The notes under the pieces are model-generated. The model was not told the DNA's origin. It saw nothing but the letters and a program-made list of their open reading frames with translations, and searched no databases. The translations under genes and the position numbers were made by a program. From positions 1-38,807 of the forward strand of contig JAGXAR010000031.1 in assembly GCA_018971525.1 (NCBI GenBank): a stretch of DNA of 38,807 nucleotides, given 5' to 3'. Shown piece after piece: positions 1 through 8,369 of the stretch. Each line of letters begins with the position of its first letter. Within the stretch, counting starts at the first letter, position 1. The stretch comes from Nitrospirota bacterium (lineage in GTDB: Bacteria > Nitrospirota > Nitrospiria > Nitrospirales > Nitrospiraceae).

Positions 1-177
1 AACAGCAATCGCGAGTTCCAGGGACAATTTCTTCGCTGCCACATGCTCCGCCTCACCCTCCAGGGTGAGCACGCCGTCGCTGAAGTCTATGCGAACGGGA
101 TACTTGTGCAAGTTGATTCGCGGCTCCCGTTCAAATGATGCACGTACCGCTGTGAGAACTTGATTTTGATGTGTCAT
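1..177 (-). CDS. BON domain protein, C-terminus cut by the window edge
   Basis: The gene reads leftwards from an ATG whose complement lies at 175-177 and runs off the window without a stop. The visible protein begins MTHQNQVLTAVRASFEREP and contains HKYPVRIDFSDGVLTLEGE. This is the amphipathic-helix plus 'dGvLtLeGe' pattern of a BON (OsmY-like) domain. A clear ribosome site (AAGGAGTG) lies just upstream. BON proteins are usually periplasmic or envelope-associated, but no signal peptide is visible here, so this one may be cytoplasmic. A second BON gene lies at 6850-7362. Only 59 residues are visible, so the family call rests on one domain fragment. Confidence 0.75.
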   Translation of the reverse strand, partial: MTHQNQVLTAVRASFEREPRINLHKYPVRIDFSDGVLTLEGEAEHVAAKKLSLELAIAV

Positions 178-198
178 GACGCACTCCTTCTTGTCTGG

Positions 199-351
199 CA
201 GGATGCTGAAAAAGTCCGCCAACGCTATCGGAAGGTTAAAGCTCAGGTTGAGGCTGAGATAAAGCAAGTCGAATCTTCACTCAACCTTGACCTCGACCTC
301 AGCCTACTTCACGCGCTACGGCCCTGCGGGGCGGCCTTATTGAGCATCCTG
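199..351 (+). repeat. MITE-like palindrome-ended repeat, copy 1
   Basis: The element starts caggatgctgaaaaagtccg and ends with the near reverse complement of that start (gcggccttattgagcatcctg). It therefore has terminal inverted repeats of about 22 bases. The interior is a polypyrimidine/polypurine stretch with ctcaaccttgacctcgacct. A second copy in inverse orientation lies at 9651-9790. No coding capacity is seen. It fills the space between the BON gene and dnaJ. Confidence 0.8.
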
Positions 352-440
352 TACGTGGGTTCCCTGTTGTCCAAGACCTTAGGACCATCGCACTGCCAGT
401 CTGCCTCGTTGAGTTTTTCCATAGCCTGCCGGCCAGAAGC

Positions 441-1562
441 TCAACCTTGCTCAGATCGTTCCGCCTCCGGGCTGGCCAACTCTTCCAGCAGTTTCCGCTG
501 CCGCGGCGTGAGGTTAGTGGGGGTTCGCACCTCCGTGACCACAAAGAAATCACCCTTCCCCTTGCCCCCCAGGCGCGGCATCCCCTTCCCACTGAGCCGT
601 AGCGCCGTGCCACTCTGTGTGCCGGCGGGAACGGTGACCCGCAAGGTCTCTCCTCCCAGCCCCGCCACGGAAATCTCGGTGCCCAACGCCGCCTCCGGGA
701 ACGTGACCTTCTTCACCATATAGAGGTCGTCGCCATGCCGATCTAAGGAGGGATGAGGCCGCAAGTGCGGACGAATCAGCAGATCTCCCGGCGGACCGCC
801 ATTGGCGTTCGGCTCTCCCTGTCTCGCAAGCCGGATCAATATCCCGTCATCCACTCCGGCAGGAATCTGCACCTTGAGCCGACGGGTCACAAACTCGTAG
901 CCGTTTCCCTGGCACGTCGTGCAGGGGGCCTCGATGAGTTGGCCACGCCCGTGGCAGCGGGAACACGTCGTCAGCGTGACCAGGCGCATGCCCTTGCCGG
1001 TTTTGGCATGCTGTATCTGCCCGGTTCCACCGCAGTCGGAACAGGGCTTCGGCTTCGTGCCAGGCTTAGCGCCACTTCCTGCGCAGGGCGCGCATTTCTC
1101 GGAGCGGGTGATCGGAATCTCGCGTTCGCCTCCCTTGGCTGCTTCTTCCAAGGTGAGATCCAGGTCATACCGCAAATCCACACCCCGGCTCACCCCGGAA
1201 CGGGGTCTCGTGCGTTGACCGAAGAAGTCGCCAAATGCACTGGACAAATCATCGAACCGGCCGCCGAAAAAATCGCCGAACTGAAAATCGCGCATGAGGT
1301 CTTCCGCGGTCCAACGTTCGCTGACCCCGGCATGACCGGTGGCATCGTATTCACGACGTTTCGCATCGTCTGACAGGACCGCATAAGCCTCAGCGATTTC
1401 TCTGAACTTGGCGGTGGCATCAGTATCCTTATTCCGGTCCGGGTGATACTTGAGCGCCAGCTGCCGATAGGCCTGCTTCAGCTGATCCCGGGTGGCAGAC
1501 CGATCTACACCCAGGATTTCATAGTAATCACGCTTCGTTTCAGTGATCGACGTTTTCCCCAT
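441..1562 (-). CDS. dnaJ: Molecular chaperone DnaJ (Hsp40, type I)
   Basis: Co-chaperone that delivers clients to DnaK and stimulates its ATPase. The N-terminal J domain carries the invariant HPD motif (KYHPDRNKD, about residues 38-46). A Gly/Phe-rich linker follows ([12 protein letters not shown]). Next are four zinc-binding CxxCxGxG repeats, [24 protein letters not shown] and CTTCQGNG, and then the two C-terminal client-binding domains. The length of 373 residues is normal for DnaJ. An upstream in-frame TTG at 1577 would add five residues, but the ATG at 1562 is preceded by AGGAAGAGG and is preferred. No dnaK or grpE is in the window. A second J-protein system (CbpA/CbpM) lies at 24348. Confidence 0.95.
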   Translation of the reverse strand: MGKTSITETKRDYYEILGVDRSATRDQLKQAYRQLALKYHPDRNKDTDATAKFREIAEAYAVLSDDAKRREYDATGHAGVSERWTAEDLMRDFQFGDFFGGRFDDLSSAFGDFFGQRTRPRSGVSRGVDLRYDLDLTLEEAAKGGEREIPITRSEKCAPCAGSGAKPGTKPKPCSDCGGTGQIQHAKTGKGMRLVTLTTCSRCHGRGQLIEAPCTTCQGNGYEFVTRRLKVQIPAGVDDGILIRLARQGEPNANGGPPGDLLIRPHLRPHPSLDRHGDDLYMVKKVTFPEAALGTEISVAGLGGETLRVTVPAGTQSGTALRLSGKGMPRLGGKGKGDFFVVTEVRTPTNLTPRQRKLLEELASPEAERSEQG

Positions 1563-1668
1563 CCTCTTCCTGAACAATAGGCTTCCGGATGTCGTACCCC
1601 CGAGTTCCCGTCTTGCTTGGGGTCTGCGCGCTTTCTCGACAAACCGTCATGATCATGCGGGCGAAAGG

Positions 1669-2877
1669 CTAACAGACCGCATAATCCCCCATGGCCAGCG
1701 CCTGACAGAAAGGTGTGATTCCGCGCAGGGCCTGCTGAACCTGCCGACCGATCAGCGGCTCAACTGAAGCTAATGACACCCCCTGCGCCAGATGGACCTC
1801 GACCATGACGAACTGTGGCGATGACACAGGCCGGCCAATCTGGCTTGTCAACCAGACCGTCACTTCACGGAGCCCCTTCACGTTCCGGTGGATCTGCTCA
1901 GCCAGCACGTGAGCGAGCACGTTGTAGATCTTCCCTACGTGAGCCACAGGATTTTTCCCGGCTGCCGCTTCTGCACTGGCCGGCCGGCGGAGCGAGATCA
2001 CTCCGCACACGCGATTCCCGCGCCCCACCTCGCCCGAGTCGCCCGCTTCCGCTGACGTGCCAAGCAACGAGAGGTACATCCCCTCGACTCCCGCTCCGCG
2101 ACGATCCAGCGCATTGAACGTAACCTCGGCTGACAGTCCCGGCGCCGCCTTCTGTTTCACGAAGGACTGCAAGGCCTTCAACACCTCGGCCTTGCACGCA
2201 AAGTATTGAGACTCTGTTCGGATGCCTGAAACCAGCAACGGCATCGCGACCGTGAGGGCCACCTCATCCCTCCTCCGCACGCCAAGCACCTTGACGTCTT
2301 GCCCCGTGGCCGGAAATGCCTTCTTAAAGGAAGTGCTGTTCAGAAACTGTTCCACCTGAAAGACCAATCGCTCAGTCGGGGTGAACGGCGCGTAACCCAC
2401 CGCAGCGGAGGTATCATTGGCAACCGGACCTCCCAGTCGTCCACTCACGGATTGAAGTTCCGCGGAAGCCGGCTTCAACTCCACCTGGCACGTGAGGTGC
2501 TTGAGAGGATCCACGTGCGGGAGGTGCTGTCTGAACCATGTAGAGGCAACCCGCTCGGCGATCTCCTCAACCGGCACCCGTTTCTTTCTCCACTCGAACG
2601 TCGCCCGATCTCCCATGACCAAACGCATCGGCGTAATGACGTGGCCTCCACCGGGACGGCAGTCCACCTGACCCGCCACCAGCAGCCCCTTATCGGCGTT
2701 AAAGTGGAGCACGCGCCCGCACAGCTTCAGATAGGCTTGCGCCAGCTCGACCGCAACCTCTTCCATCACCGCATCGCAGATCGTGTCGGGATGACCCAAG
2801 CCCTTCCTCTCGACAATTTCAAACGGCTGATCGGCGAGGGAATCGCACGTGGCTTTCAGAATCGTCGGCTTTGTCAC
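1669..2877 (-). CDS. mat: Archaeal-type S-adenosylmethionine synthetase (methionine adenosyltransferase)
   Basis: Makes S-adenosylmethionine from ATP and methionine. The protein has 402 residues, matching the roughly 400-residue archaeal family (AdoMet synthetase family 2) rather than the bacterial MetK family. Visible family features are ERKGLGHPDTICDAV near residue 23, HFNADKGLLVAGQVDCRPGG near residue 58, and the C-terminal NPVAHVGKIYNVLA and QIGRPVSSPQ segments. The start is a GTG with AAGGA eight bases upstream. It lies about 100 bases upstream of dnaJ on the same strand. A likely role here is SAM supply to the isoaspartyl methyltransferase at 4586, which is inference. The normal bacterial MetK may exist elsewhere in the genome. 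Confidence 0.92.
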   Translation of the reverse strand: MTKPTILKATCDSLADQPFEIVERKGLGHPDTICDAVMEEVAVELAQAYLKLCGRVLHFNADKGLLVAGQVDCRPGGGHVITPMRLVMGDRATFEWRKKRVPVEEIAERVASTWFRQHLPHVDPLKHLTCQVELKPASAELQSVSGRLGGPVANDTSAAVGYAPFTPTERLVFQVEQFLNSTSFKKAFPATGQDVKVLGVRRRDEVALTVAMPLLVSGIRTESQYFACKAEVLKALQSFVKQKAAPGLSAEVTFNALDRRGAGVEGMYLSLLGTSAEAGDSGEVGRGNRVCGVISLRRPASAEAAAGKNPVAHVGKIYNVLAHVLAEQIHRNVKGLREVTVWLTSQIGRPVSSPQFVMVEVHLAQGVSLASVEPLIGRQVQQALRGITPFCQALAMGDYAVC

Positions 2878-2973
2878 GCAAGAGTCCTTACTTCCGTTCC
2901 GGGTATCGCACGTCGCCGGGCACGCCCTTCATATCGTGATGCTGCCGAACCGGGACCTGTCAATCATGGTTCT

Positions 2974-3741
2974 TCATGGCGCCGTTGTCCTGTTGCCGTT
3001 GAAGCGCCGTGCCCTCCCACAGTATTCTCGCATGGGACAGCTCTGCCACCGCCGCCGGCAATAGTCTCGCCCGAGCCGCACCAGCGCCGCCTCAAAGTCG
3101 CTGAACGTCTTGTTCTTTCTTTCCCTCTCATTCCAGAGCGTCATCAGTGCCTCCACCTGCGAACCGCCCCTTCGCGCGGCGGCAGGACTCAACATCCGGA
3201 GGTCCTTCGCTGCCAGCACCGCCAGGTGAGACAACTCCGGCCTGGCTTTGGGCCACATGTCCCTCAGTTCACGAAGAAAAATCTGCACCGTCACCCCGCC
3301 GATTCCCTTGCCCAGTGCTTTCAGACGGTTTTCGAGATCACGGGCGTCCGTCGCGGCCTGATGCAGCTTGTTCAGATCACCATGGTACTGATCGACAAGA
3401 TGGCGCATGACTTCAAGCAATTTGGTGGCGGTTTTGAAATCGTAGCGGACATAACCGCCGGCATCGAGGACGACGACCAACCCGTCCCATCCTGTCTTGA
3501 GGATCTTCTTCGGCGTGACGAGCCCTCGACGGACAAACTCTAAATGGGTATGCGCAACGATAGTCCCGGAGATCCTGGTCCCGTACAGAAGAGCTGCCAG
3601 GAACCATAAGAAGAGATCGTTCGGCCGATTGGGCGCCAGCGTAAGACCAAGCTCAGCCGAAAAGCGTCCTGGCATCCGCTCTGTTAGGGCCGCCACGACC
3701 GCATGGCGACGGGCCGGCCTCCGCTGTGTCAGACGTGGCAC
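2974..3741 (-). CDS. Helix-hairpin-helix, endonuclease III-like protein of unknown function
   Basis: About 255 residues. A central helix-hairpin-helix-like segment (LKALGKGIGGVTVQIFLREL) and C-terminal cysteines spaced C-x6-C-x5-C (CRRRWQSCPMREYC) recall the HhH-GPD DNA glycosylase/endonuclease III superfamily and its iron-sulfur loop. The classic loop is C-x6-C-x2-C-x5-C, so one cysteine appears to be missing. The catalytic lysine of bifunctional enzymes is not recognisable. A GTG at 3741 has GGGAGG ten bases upstream, while the longer frame to a GTG at 3759 has no good ribosome site. It is followed by mat and preceded by the PH-domain gene on the same strand. A DNA-repair role is suggested by family resemblance only. 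Confidence 0.65.
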   Translation of the reverse strand: MPRLTQRRPARRHAVVAALTERMPGRFSAELGLTLAPNRPNDLFLWFLAALLYGTRISGTIVAHTHLEFVRRGLVTPKKILKTGWDGLVVVLDAGGYVRYDFKTATKLLEVMRHLVDQYHGDLNKLHQAATDARDLENRLKALGKGIGGVTVQIFLRELRDMWPKARPELSHLAVLAAKDLRMLSPAAARRGGSQVEALMTLWNERERKNKTFSDFEAALVRLGRDYCRRRWQSCPMREYCGRARRFNGNRTTAP

Positions 3742-3771
3742 CGGAATGGAACCTCCCACAGTAACCGGCGC

Positions 3772-4269
3772 TTACAGCGATCTAGCCTGTTGAGTCAGTA
3801 CCGAATGGCCCCTCGGCATGAGCGCCTCAATACGGATTTTGATGACCTCTGGATCATTGATGCCGCGCAGCGACAGAAGCCGGTCCCCGCTCATAGATTG
3901 GAGGACAAGAGTGCCGATGCCCATGAACTGCGCGAGAGGGCCCTGCATGATCGTGACCTCACGAATATCGCTGATCGCCATCGCCTGGATCTCTCGGCCT
4001 GTGTACCCATTCCTCATGATCACTCGCTGTGAGGTCAAGCTGTACTGAGCCCAGTGACGCAAGATGGCCGCACAGACCAAAAGAAGGGCGGCGCCTGCTA
4101 CCCACCCCTCTCCTCCACTCACCCCAAGTCGCAGAATAAGCCAGCCACGAAGACCGGACATGAGACTCACGAAGTAGAGCCATGTGAACTGTCTCCAGGA
4201 GGGGTAGGCGCTCCACCTCTGCACCTCCCCGTCCGGTAGCCGTCCGGCCATGTCGTCCGATTTGACCAT
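3772..4269 (-). CDS. Membrane protein with bacterial PH (YdbS-like) domain
   Basis: The protein has 165 residues. Two hydrophobic segments (about residues 27-48 and 53-71) form a membrane hairpin. A bacterial PH-like domain follows, starting YSLTSQRVIMRNGYTGREI and including AISDIREVTIMQGPLAQ and GIGTLVLQS. The pattern 'yxLTxxRvixrxG...i.l.dIrev....g.l.r..GiGtv.l' is typical of the bPH2/YdbS-type family. Function is unknown for most members. The start is ATG at 4269 with no strong ribosome site. It lies just upstream of the HhH gene on the same strand. Confidence 0.75.
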   Translation of the reverse strand: MVKSDDMAGRLPDGEVQRWSAYPSWRQFTWLYFVSLMSGLRGWLILRLGVSGGEGWVAGAALLLVCAAILRHWAQYSLTSQRVIMRNGYTGREIQAMAISDIREVTIMQGPLAQFMGIGTLVLQSMSGDRLLSLRGINDPEVIKIRIEALMPRGHSVLTQQARSL

Positions 4270-4585
4270 GTGTTGGCTTAGCCATTCTGTCGTGCGTCAA
4301 TGAGTAAGTCGAGTGCCTCATCTTGTCAGTTGAGCAAGGCCAGTACCATCTGCCGAGAACGAGCCCTCTCCAAAGTTCATCGGAAAAGCAGCAGCTTGGA
4401 ACGAAGCCCTCGCTCAGACTCCGAGGACCAAGGGAAATCTTGCCACAACGATCCGGCCTTCCCTGTAGTGAAATGCTACAGGAGCCGTGAAGAAATTATG
4501 CCGGCACTCCACTTCTCCCTGGCGAGGTCATGGCACCAGGCTTGCTCACTCTTTCAGGTATCATCACCCGGGCTCCGTACCGCTT
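4270..4585. other. Divergent intergenic region with a small hairpin
   Basis: This 316-base gap separates the leftward PH-domain gene from the rightward pcm and should hold both promoters. The only structure seen is a perfect 7-bp hairpin at 4462-4482 (cctgtag, 7-base loop, ctacagg), with no T-run after it. Short open frames here are not convincing. No clear -35/-10 pair could be assigned. Confidence 0.4.
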
Positions 4586-5356
4586 ATGAACTCCCCGGCT
4601 CACGCACAGGCAGCGCTGTGGATGACGTGCCTCATGCTCATCCAGTGTCTCACTTTCATTCCGGGATGCAGCGGTGACTCTCATGGAGGCCCAGTGCTCA
4701 CCGATCCCACGCGCCAGGCCGAGCGCAACAGAATGGTAGACGAGCAAATCGTTCCCCATGGCATCAAGGACCCGGCCGTCCTCGCCGCGATGCGCCACAT
4801 TCCCCGCCACCGGTTCGTTCCCGCCTTCTACTCCGCGTTCGCCTACAACGACGGTCCTCTCCCGATCGGCCACGGTCAGACCATCTCGCAACCCTCTCTC
4901 GTCGCGCTCATGACCGAAGCGCTCGCATTACAAGGGGCCAAAAAAGTGCTTGAGGTTGGAACCGGCTCCGGATACCAGGCTGCGGTCCTGGCCGAGATTG
5001 TGCCGAAGGTCTGGACGATCGAAATCGTCGAGCCCCTGGCGACAGAGGCCGCGCGCACGCTGGCGGAACTTGGCTACCACAACATCTCCATCCGTGTCGG
5101 TGACGGCTATCAAGGCTGGCCGGAGGAAGCCCCCTTCGACGCCATCATCGTCACCGCTGCGCCCGATCACGTGCCGCAACCGCTCCTCGATCAACTCGCC
5201 GTTGGAGGGCGCCTGATTCTCCCGGTCGGCAAGGTCTTCCAGGAGTTGGCGCTCTATCGGCGGACCAAAGACGGCTATGAACGCACGGTGCTGACGCTGG
5301 TTCGCTTTGTTCCACTGATCCGCAAAGACCAATCCACCCAACCGGATGAGCGGTGA
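4586..5356 (+). CDS. pcm: Protein-L-isoaspartate O-methyltransferase, predicted exported lipoprotein
   Basis: Repairs isoaspartyl damage in aged proteins using S-adenosylmethionine. The PIMT signature IGHGQTISQPSLVALM and SAM-binding motif I (VLEVGTGSGYQAAVLAE) are intact. The C-terminal VGGRLILPVG is also typical. The start is ambiguous: ATG at 4586 or 4622 (MTCLMLIQCLTF). Either gives a hydrophobic N-terminus ending in a lipobox-like FIPGC about 20-30 residues in. This suggests export and lipid anchoring rather than the usual cytoplasmic location. It is followed after three bases by the permease at 5360, so the two are probably co-transcribed. Confidence 0.92.
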   Translation: MNSPAHAQAALWMTCLMLIQCLTFIPGCSGDSHGGPVLTDPTRQAERNRMVDEQIVPHGIKDPAVLAAMRHIPRHRFVPAFYSAFAYNDGPLPIGHGQTISQPSLVALMTEALALQGAKKVLEVGTGSGYQAAVLAEIVPKVWTIEIVEPLATEAARTLAELGYHNISIRVGDGYQGWPEEAPFDAIIVTAAPDHVPQPLLDQLAVGGRLILPVGKVFQELALYRRTKDGYERTVLTLVRFVPLIRKDQSTQPDER

Positions 5357-5359
5357 CCG

Positions 5360-6703
5360 ATGGAGTCCCCTCGCTCGGAACTTCCACGCCGCATCGGAGG
5401 CTTTACCGCCGGCTGTCTGTTGGTCAGCAACGTCGTCGGGAGCGGCATCTTCACGACGACCGGATTCATGGCTCGCGATCTCGGCCATCCCTGGCTGATC
5501 CTGGCAATCTGGCTCTTCGGAGCCTTGCTGGCCCTCGCGGGAGCGCTGTCGTACAGCGAGTTAGGAACGGCTCTGCCGGTCGCGGGAGGGGAATACGCCT
5601 ACCTGCGCCGCGCCTATGGCCCACTTGTCGGATTCCTCAGCGGATGGACGTCGTTCACGATCGGCTTTGGCGCCGCCGTTGCGGCAGGGGCCATGAGCTT
5701 TGCCGCATACCTGCTTCAGATGGCTCCCTTCCAGAGTGAGAACGGTCCCTTCTCCACCGGGATTGCCTTGACGCTGATCTGGGTCGTCACCGGGTTTCAT
5801 CTCGCCGGTGTAGGAGCCGGTGGATTCCTGCAACGGCTGCTGACCATCCTGAACATCGGAGCCATCCTGGTCCTCGTCGTGGGAGTGCTGATGCTCGGGG
5901 AGGGAAACTGGGCCAACCTCAATCTTTCTGCCCCCGACATCACCCCAAGTTTTGGAGCGACGATGGTCTCGCTGATTTTCGTCACCTACGCCTACTCGGG
6001 CTGGAATGCGGCCGCCTATGTGGCGGGAGAAATCGTCGATCCCGGACGCACGATCCCGCAGGCCATGATCGGCGGCACTCTCTTCGTGGGGTTGCTGTAT
6101 CTTGTCGTGAACGGGATCTATCTCTATGCGCTGCCCGTCACAGAGCTGGGGCAACCACCGATCCTCCCCGTGGCGAACAAGGTGGCCGCGGCCATGCTGG
6201 GCCCAACAGGCACCCGCCTGGTGACGGTCCTTCTCTGCCTCTCGATCGCCGGAGCCGTGAGCGCCATGGTGTGGGCCGGCCCCCGCGTGTACTATGCGAT
6301 GGCCTGCGACGGGGTGATTCCTGCCTGCTTTTCTGAAACCGCCGTCACGAGCAGGACCCCCTCGAAGGCCATCGTGCTGCAGAGCCTCTGGGCGTCGGTC
6401 CTGATCCTTTCCGGCACCTTCGAGAGACTGATCATTTACAGCGGCGTCGTTCTCGCCATCTTTAGCGCGCTGGCGGTCGGCTCGGTCATGGTCCTTCGTC
6501 GGCGGAGTCCTGAGTTGGCGCGACCCTATCGTGTGCCGCTCTATCCTTTTGTGCCCTTGTGCTACGTCGTACTATCGGCCACGATTGCCGTCTACGGCTT
6601 CCTTGAACGGCCTATTGAAGCGGGGCTGGGCGTCGCAACCGTCCTGGCAGGGGTGCCGCTCTATGTCCTGTGGACACAGATGCGAGGCCGGCAGCGGAAC
6701 TGA
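5360..6703 (+). CDS. APC-family amino-acid permease
   Basis: The 447-residue inner-membrane transporter has many hydrophobic segments, consistent with the 12-helix APC fold. The N-terminal GCLLVSNVVGSGIFTTTG is the TM1 substrate-binding motif 'GxxxGsGIF' of the amino acid-polyamine-organocation superfamily. PVAGGEYAYLRRAYGP is the TM3-region signature. The substrate cannot be deduced. The ATG lies three bases after the pcm stop, implying one transcript. Co-expression with pcm has no obvious mechanistic explanation. Confidence 0.9.
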   Translation: MESPRSELPRRIGGFTAGCLLVSNVVGSGIFTTTGFMARDLGHPWLILAIWLFGALLALAGALSYSELGTALPVAGGEYAYLRRAYGPLVGFLSGWTSFTIGFGAAVAAGAMSFAAYLLQMAPFQSENGPFSTGIALTLIWVVTGFHLAGVGAGGFLQRLLTILNIGAILVLVVGVLMLGEGNWANLNLSAPDITPSFGATMVSLIFVTYAYSGWNAAAYVAGEIVDPGRTIPQAMIGGTLFVGLLYLVVNGIYLYALPVTELGQPPILPVANKVAAAMLGPTGTRLVTVLLCLSIAGAVSAMVWAGPRVYYAMACDGVIPACFSETAVTSRTPSKAIVLQSLWASVLILSGTFERLIIYSGVVLAIFSALAVGSVMVLRRRSPELARPYRVPLYPFVPLCYVVLSATIAVYGFLERPIEAGLGVATVLAGVPLYVLWTQMRGRQRN

Positions 6704-6734
6704 CACTGGATGGGGATCGACGAATAGCAACTGA

Positions 6735-6790
6735 GGCTTTACAACCGCTCCCCTCAGCCTTCTTATGCTGATCGACCCGCAAGGCGCATC
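6735..6790 (-). repeat. Relic of a 3' gene end, direct repeat of 7405-7460
   Basis: Read leftwards, this segment contains CAGCATAAGAAGGCTGAGGG, identical to the last codons of the diaminopimelate-dehydrogenase-like gene at 7409. In one frame it reads DQHKKAEGSG, against EQHKKAEGEWL in the intact gene. The two copies are in the same orientation and bracket the BON gene at 6850-7362. Only the terminal 30-50 bases are shared. Confidence 0.7.
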
Positions 6791-6849
6791 CCCTGGTAAG
6801 GAAGCTGTCTCGGCAGACTCAGGACGGGCGGGTGAGAAGAGCGACTTTT

Positions 6850-7362
6850 TTAAAATCCTGCTAAGCGATTGTCGACCTTATCAACCCCGAAGACATACCA
6901 GGCATCGAGTTCGGCCATCTCTTCCTGCGGCGCAGAGGGCGCAATTCCTTCCAGCGTGACTACCGCCTGCTTCACCGTCACTCGGATGTGCTCGGCATTG
7001 ACGAAGCGATCCTTTTCCAACACGAGGCGCACCGCGTTCGCGATTTCCTCATCGGAATCTTCCTGCAGCGGGACGACTTCCATGTCATTGATGACATCTC
7101 GAATCCCGGGGGCCCACCAGGCCAGCACGCTGGCCAGCCGTTTCTGGATGAGGCTGGTGACATGATCCTCCAGGAGCACGACCCCGTCTGTGACGGACAC
7201 TTGAATCAGCCCCTGCGGCGCCACGGTCACCTCCCTGACGGTCTCCCACGTCCCTGTAGGCTTCACCTGAATCGTACAGTTCTGCAGGCCCGGCTCCTGA
7301 AGCAACGCATCACGCACGGCGTCCAGGATCGCTCCATCGCCCATGTGGGTGGACGGAATCAC
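6850..7362 (-). CDS. BON domain protein (two BON-like domains)
   Basis: The protein has 170 residues. Two repeats of the BON pattern are visible: GLIQVSVTDGVVLLEDHVTS (about residues 51-70) and IRVTVKQAVVTLEGIAPS. Each is associated with an amphipathic helix such as DEEIANAVRLVLEKDRFV. There is no signal peptide. BON domains bind membranes or other macromolecules in stress-related proteins such as OsmY. The track to the GTG at 7362 includes an internal ATG at residue 7 that is equally possible. The gene is bracketed by direct repeats derived from the 3' end of its upstream neighbour, so it may have arrived by duplication or insertion. Confidence 0.8.
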   Translation of the reverse strand: MIPSTHMGDGAILDAVRDALLQEPGLQNCTIQVKPTGTWETVREVTVAPQGLIQVSVTDGVVLLEDHVTSLIQKRLASVLAWWAPGIRDVINDMEVVPLQEDSDEEIANAVRLVLEKDRFVNAEHIRVTVKQAVVTLEGIAPSAPQEEMAELDAWYVFGVDKVDNRLAGF

Positions 7363-7408
7363 GTGCAGTCGTCCACGATACCTGCGATCTTGAAATTCAG
7401 AGACATAC

Positions 7409-8317
7409 CTACAACCACTCCCCCTCAGCCTTCTTATGCTGCTCCCCCCACAAGGAACTGAGCTGCAGATCCAGGAGTGAATGGGCGCCCGGCTTCAGTT
7501 GAGGTAACGCGCGCGCAGCCGCGAGCATCATGTGCGCCGTCAGCAGAGATTCATCGAACCTCGCTTCGAGCAGAAACTGCTGATGCCCCAGGCGCCCCGG
7601 CGCCCCGCGACGTTCGAGCAAGACCCCGCGACCTTCTTGCTCAAGCGCGGCGATACTCTCAACCGGAAACACCAGGGTCTCGTCGTTGAGAAACAGAGGA
7701 TCGGCGCGGATCGCGTCGATGACCCGATCGGCACCGACTCCCTGTTCCAACTCCACATACACATAGCGCTGTCGTCTGCCGTTTGTCGCGCGCTGTTCGG
7801 TGCAGAGCGCTTCCTTGACGCCGGCAATCTGTCGGGCCATCGCCGTATGGTGGAGGCTCACTCCGACGCGATGTGAGGTCTCGGTGTAGCCCTCCGGAGC
7901 CAGGAGCGCGAAGAGGGACCGAAAGAGGGACAGCGCTCCGGGATCCCACCCGGCACCCACAATGGCCGGGACTTTGTGGCGAATGGCTAACCGGTGCATC
8001 TCGTCGCGATGCGCCTGAAAGGCCTCTCCGTGAAGCACGGAGGATTCGACGATGGGGATTCCATGCTGAAGACACTCATGCGCCGCATCCAATACCTGTG
8101 TCATGGGCACGCACAGGAGCGCGCCCTCCACAGTCTGAACTTGCGCCACATGAGAGACAACCGGAATCTTGCGGAACGCCTCGGGCAGTGATTGAGCGAG
8201 ACTGTCAAGACGTCGAACCACCGCCGCCAAGACAAGGTCCTTACTATCGAGTAACGCATCCGCACAGACCTTTCCCACTCTTCCGAAACCCACCACCGCA
8301 AGACACAATGGTTTCAT
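7409..8317 (-). CDS. ddh: meso-Diaminopimelate dehydrogenase-like oxidoreductase
   Basis: The 302-residue NAD(P)-dependent enzyme has an N-terminal Rossmann fold (LAVVGFGRVGKVCADAL). A middle segment, VGAGWDPGALSLFRSLF, corresponds to the 'aGWDPG' signature of meso-DAP dehydrogenases. The later HHTAMARQIAGVKEAL aligns with the substrate-loop region 'xxGxsxAirxIxGVkdA'. The family normally interconverts tetrahydrodipicolinate and meso-DAP for lysine and peptidoglycan synthesis in one step. The substrate loop is diverged, so another amino-acid substrate is possible. The start is ATG at 8317. The gene's last codons are duplicated at 6735-6790. Confidence 0.8.
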   Translation of the reverse strand: MKPLCLAVVGFGRVGKVCADALLDSKDLVLAAVVRRLDSLAQSLPEAFRKIPVVSHVAQVQTVEGALLCVPMTQVLDAAHECLQHGIPIVESSVLHGEAFQAHRDEMHRLAIRHKVPAIVGAGWDPGALSLFRSLFALLAPEGYTETSHRVGVSLHHTAMARQIAGVKEALCTEQRATNGRRQRYVYVELEQGVGADRVIDAIRADPLFLNDETLVFPVESIAALEQEGRGVLLERRGAPGRLGHQQFLLEARFDESLLTAHMMLAAARALPQLKPGAHSLLDLQLSSLWGEQHKKAEGEWL

Positions 8318-8369
8318 GCTCGTGTCAGCCTTCCACCCTCACACATATGTGATCCTCCCAACAGGCCGG

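Noticed and set aside
318-431. A 37-codon leftward frame starting MEKLNEADWQ downstream of dnaJ
   Set aside because: It runs into the MITE-like repeat and has no clear ribosome site; probably chance.
2299-3543. Long rightward open frame of about 414 codons
   Set aside because: Antisense to mat and the HhH gene; no recognisable domain, and the opposite strand encodes clear protein families.
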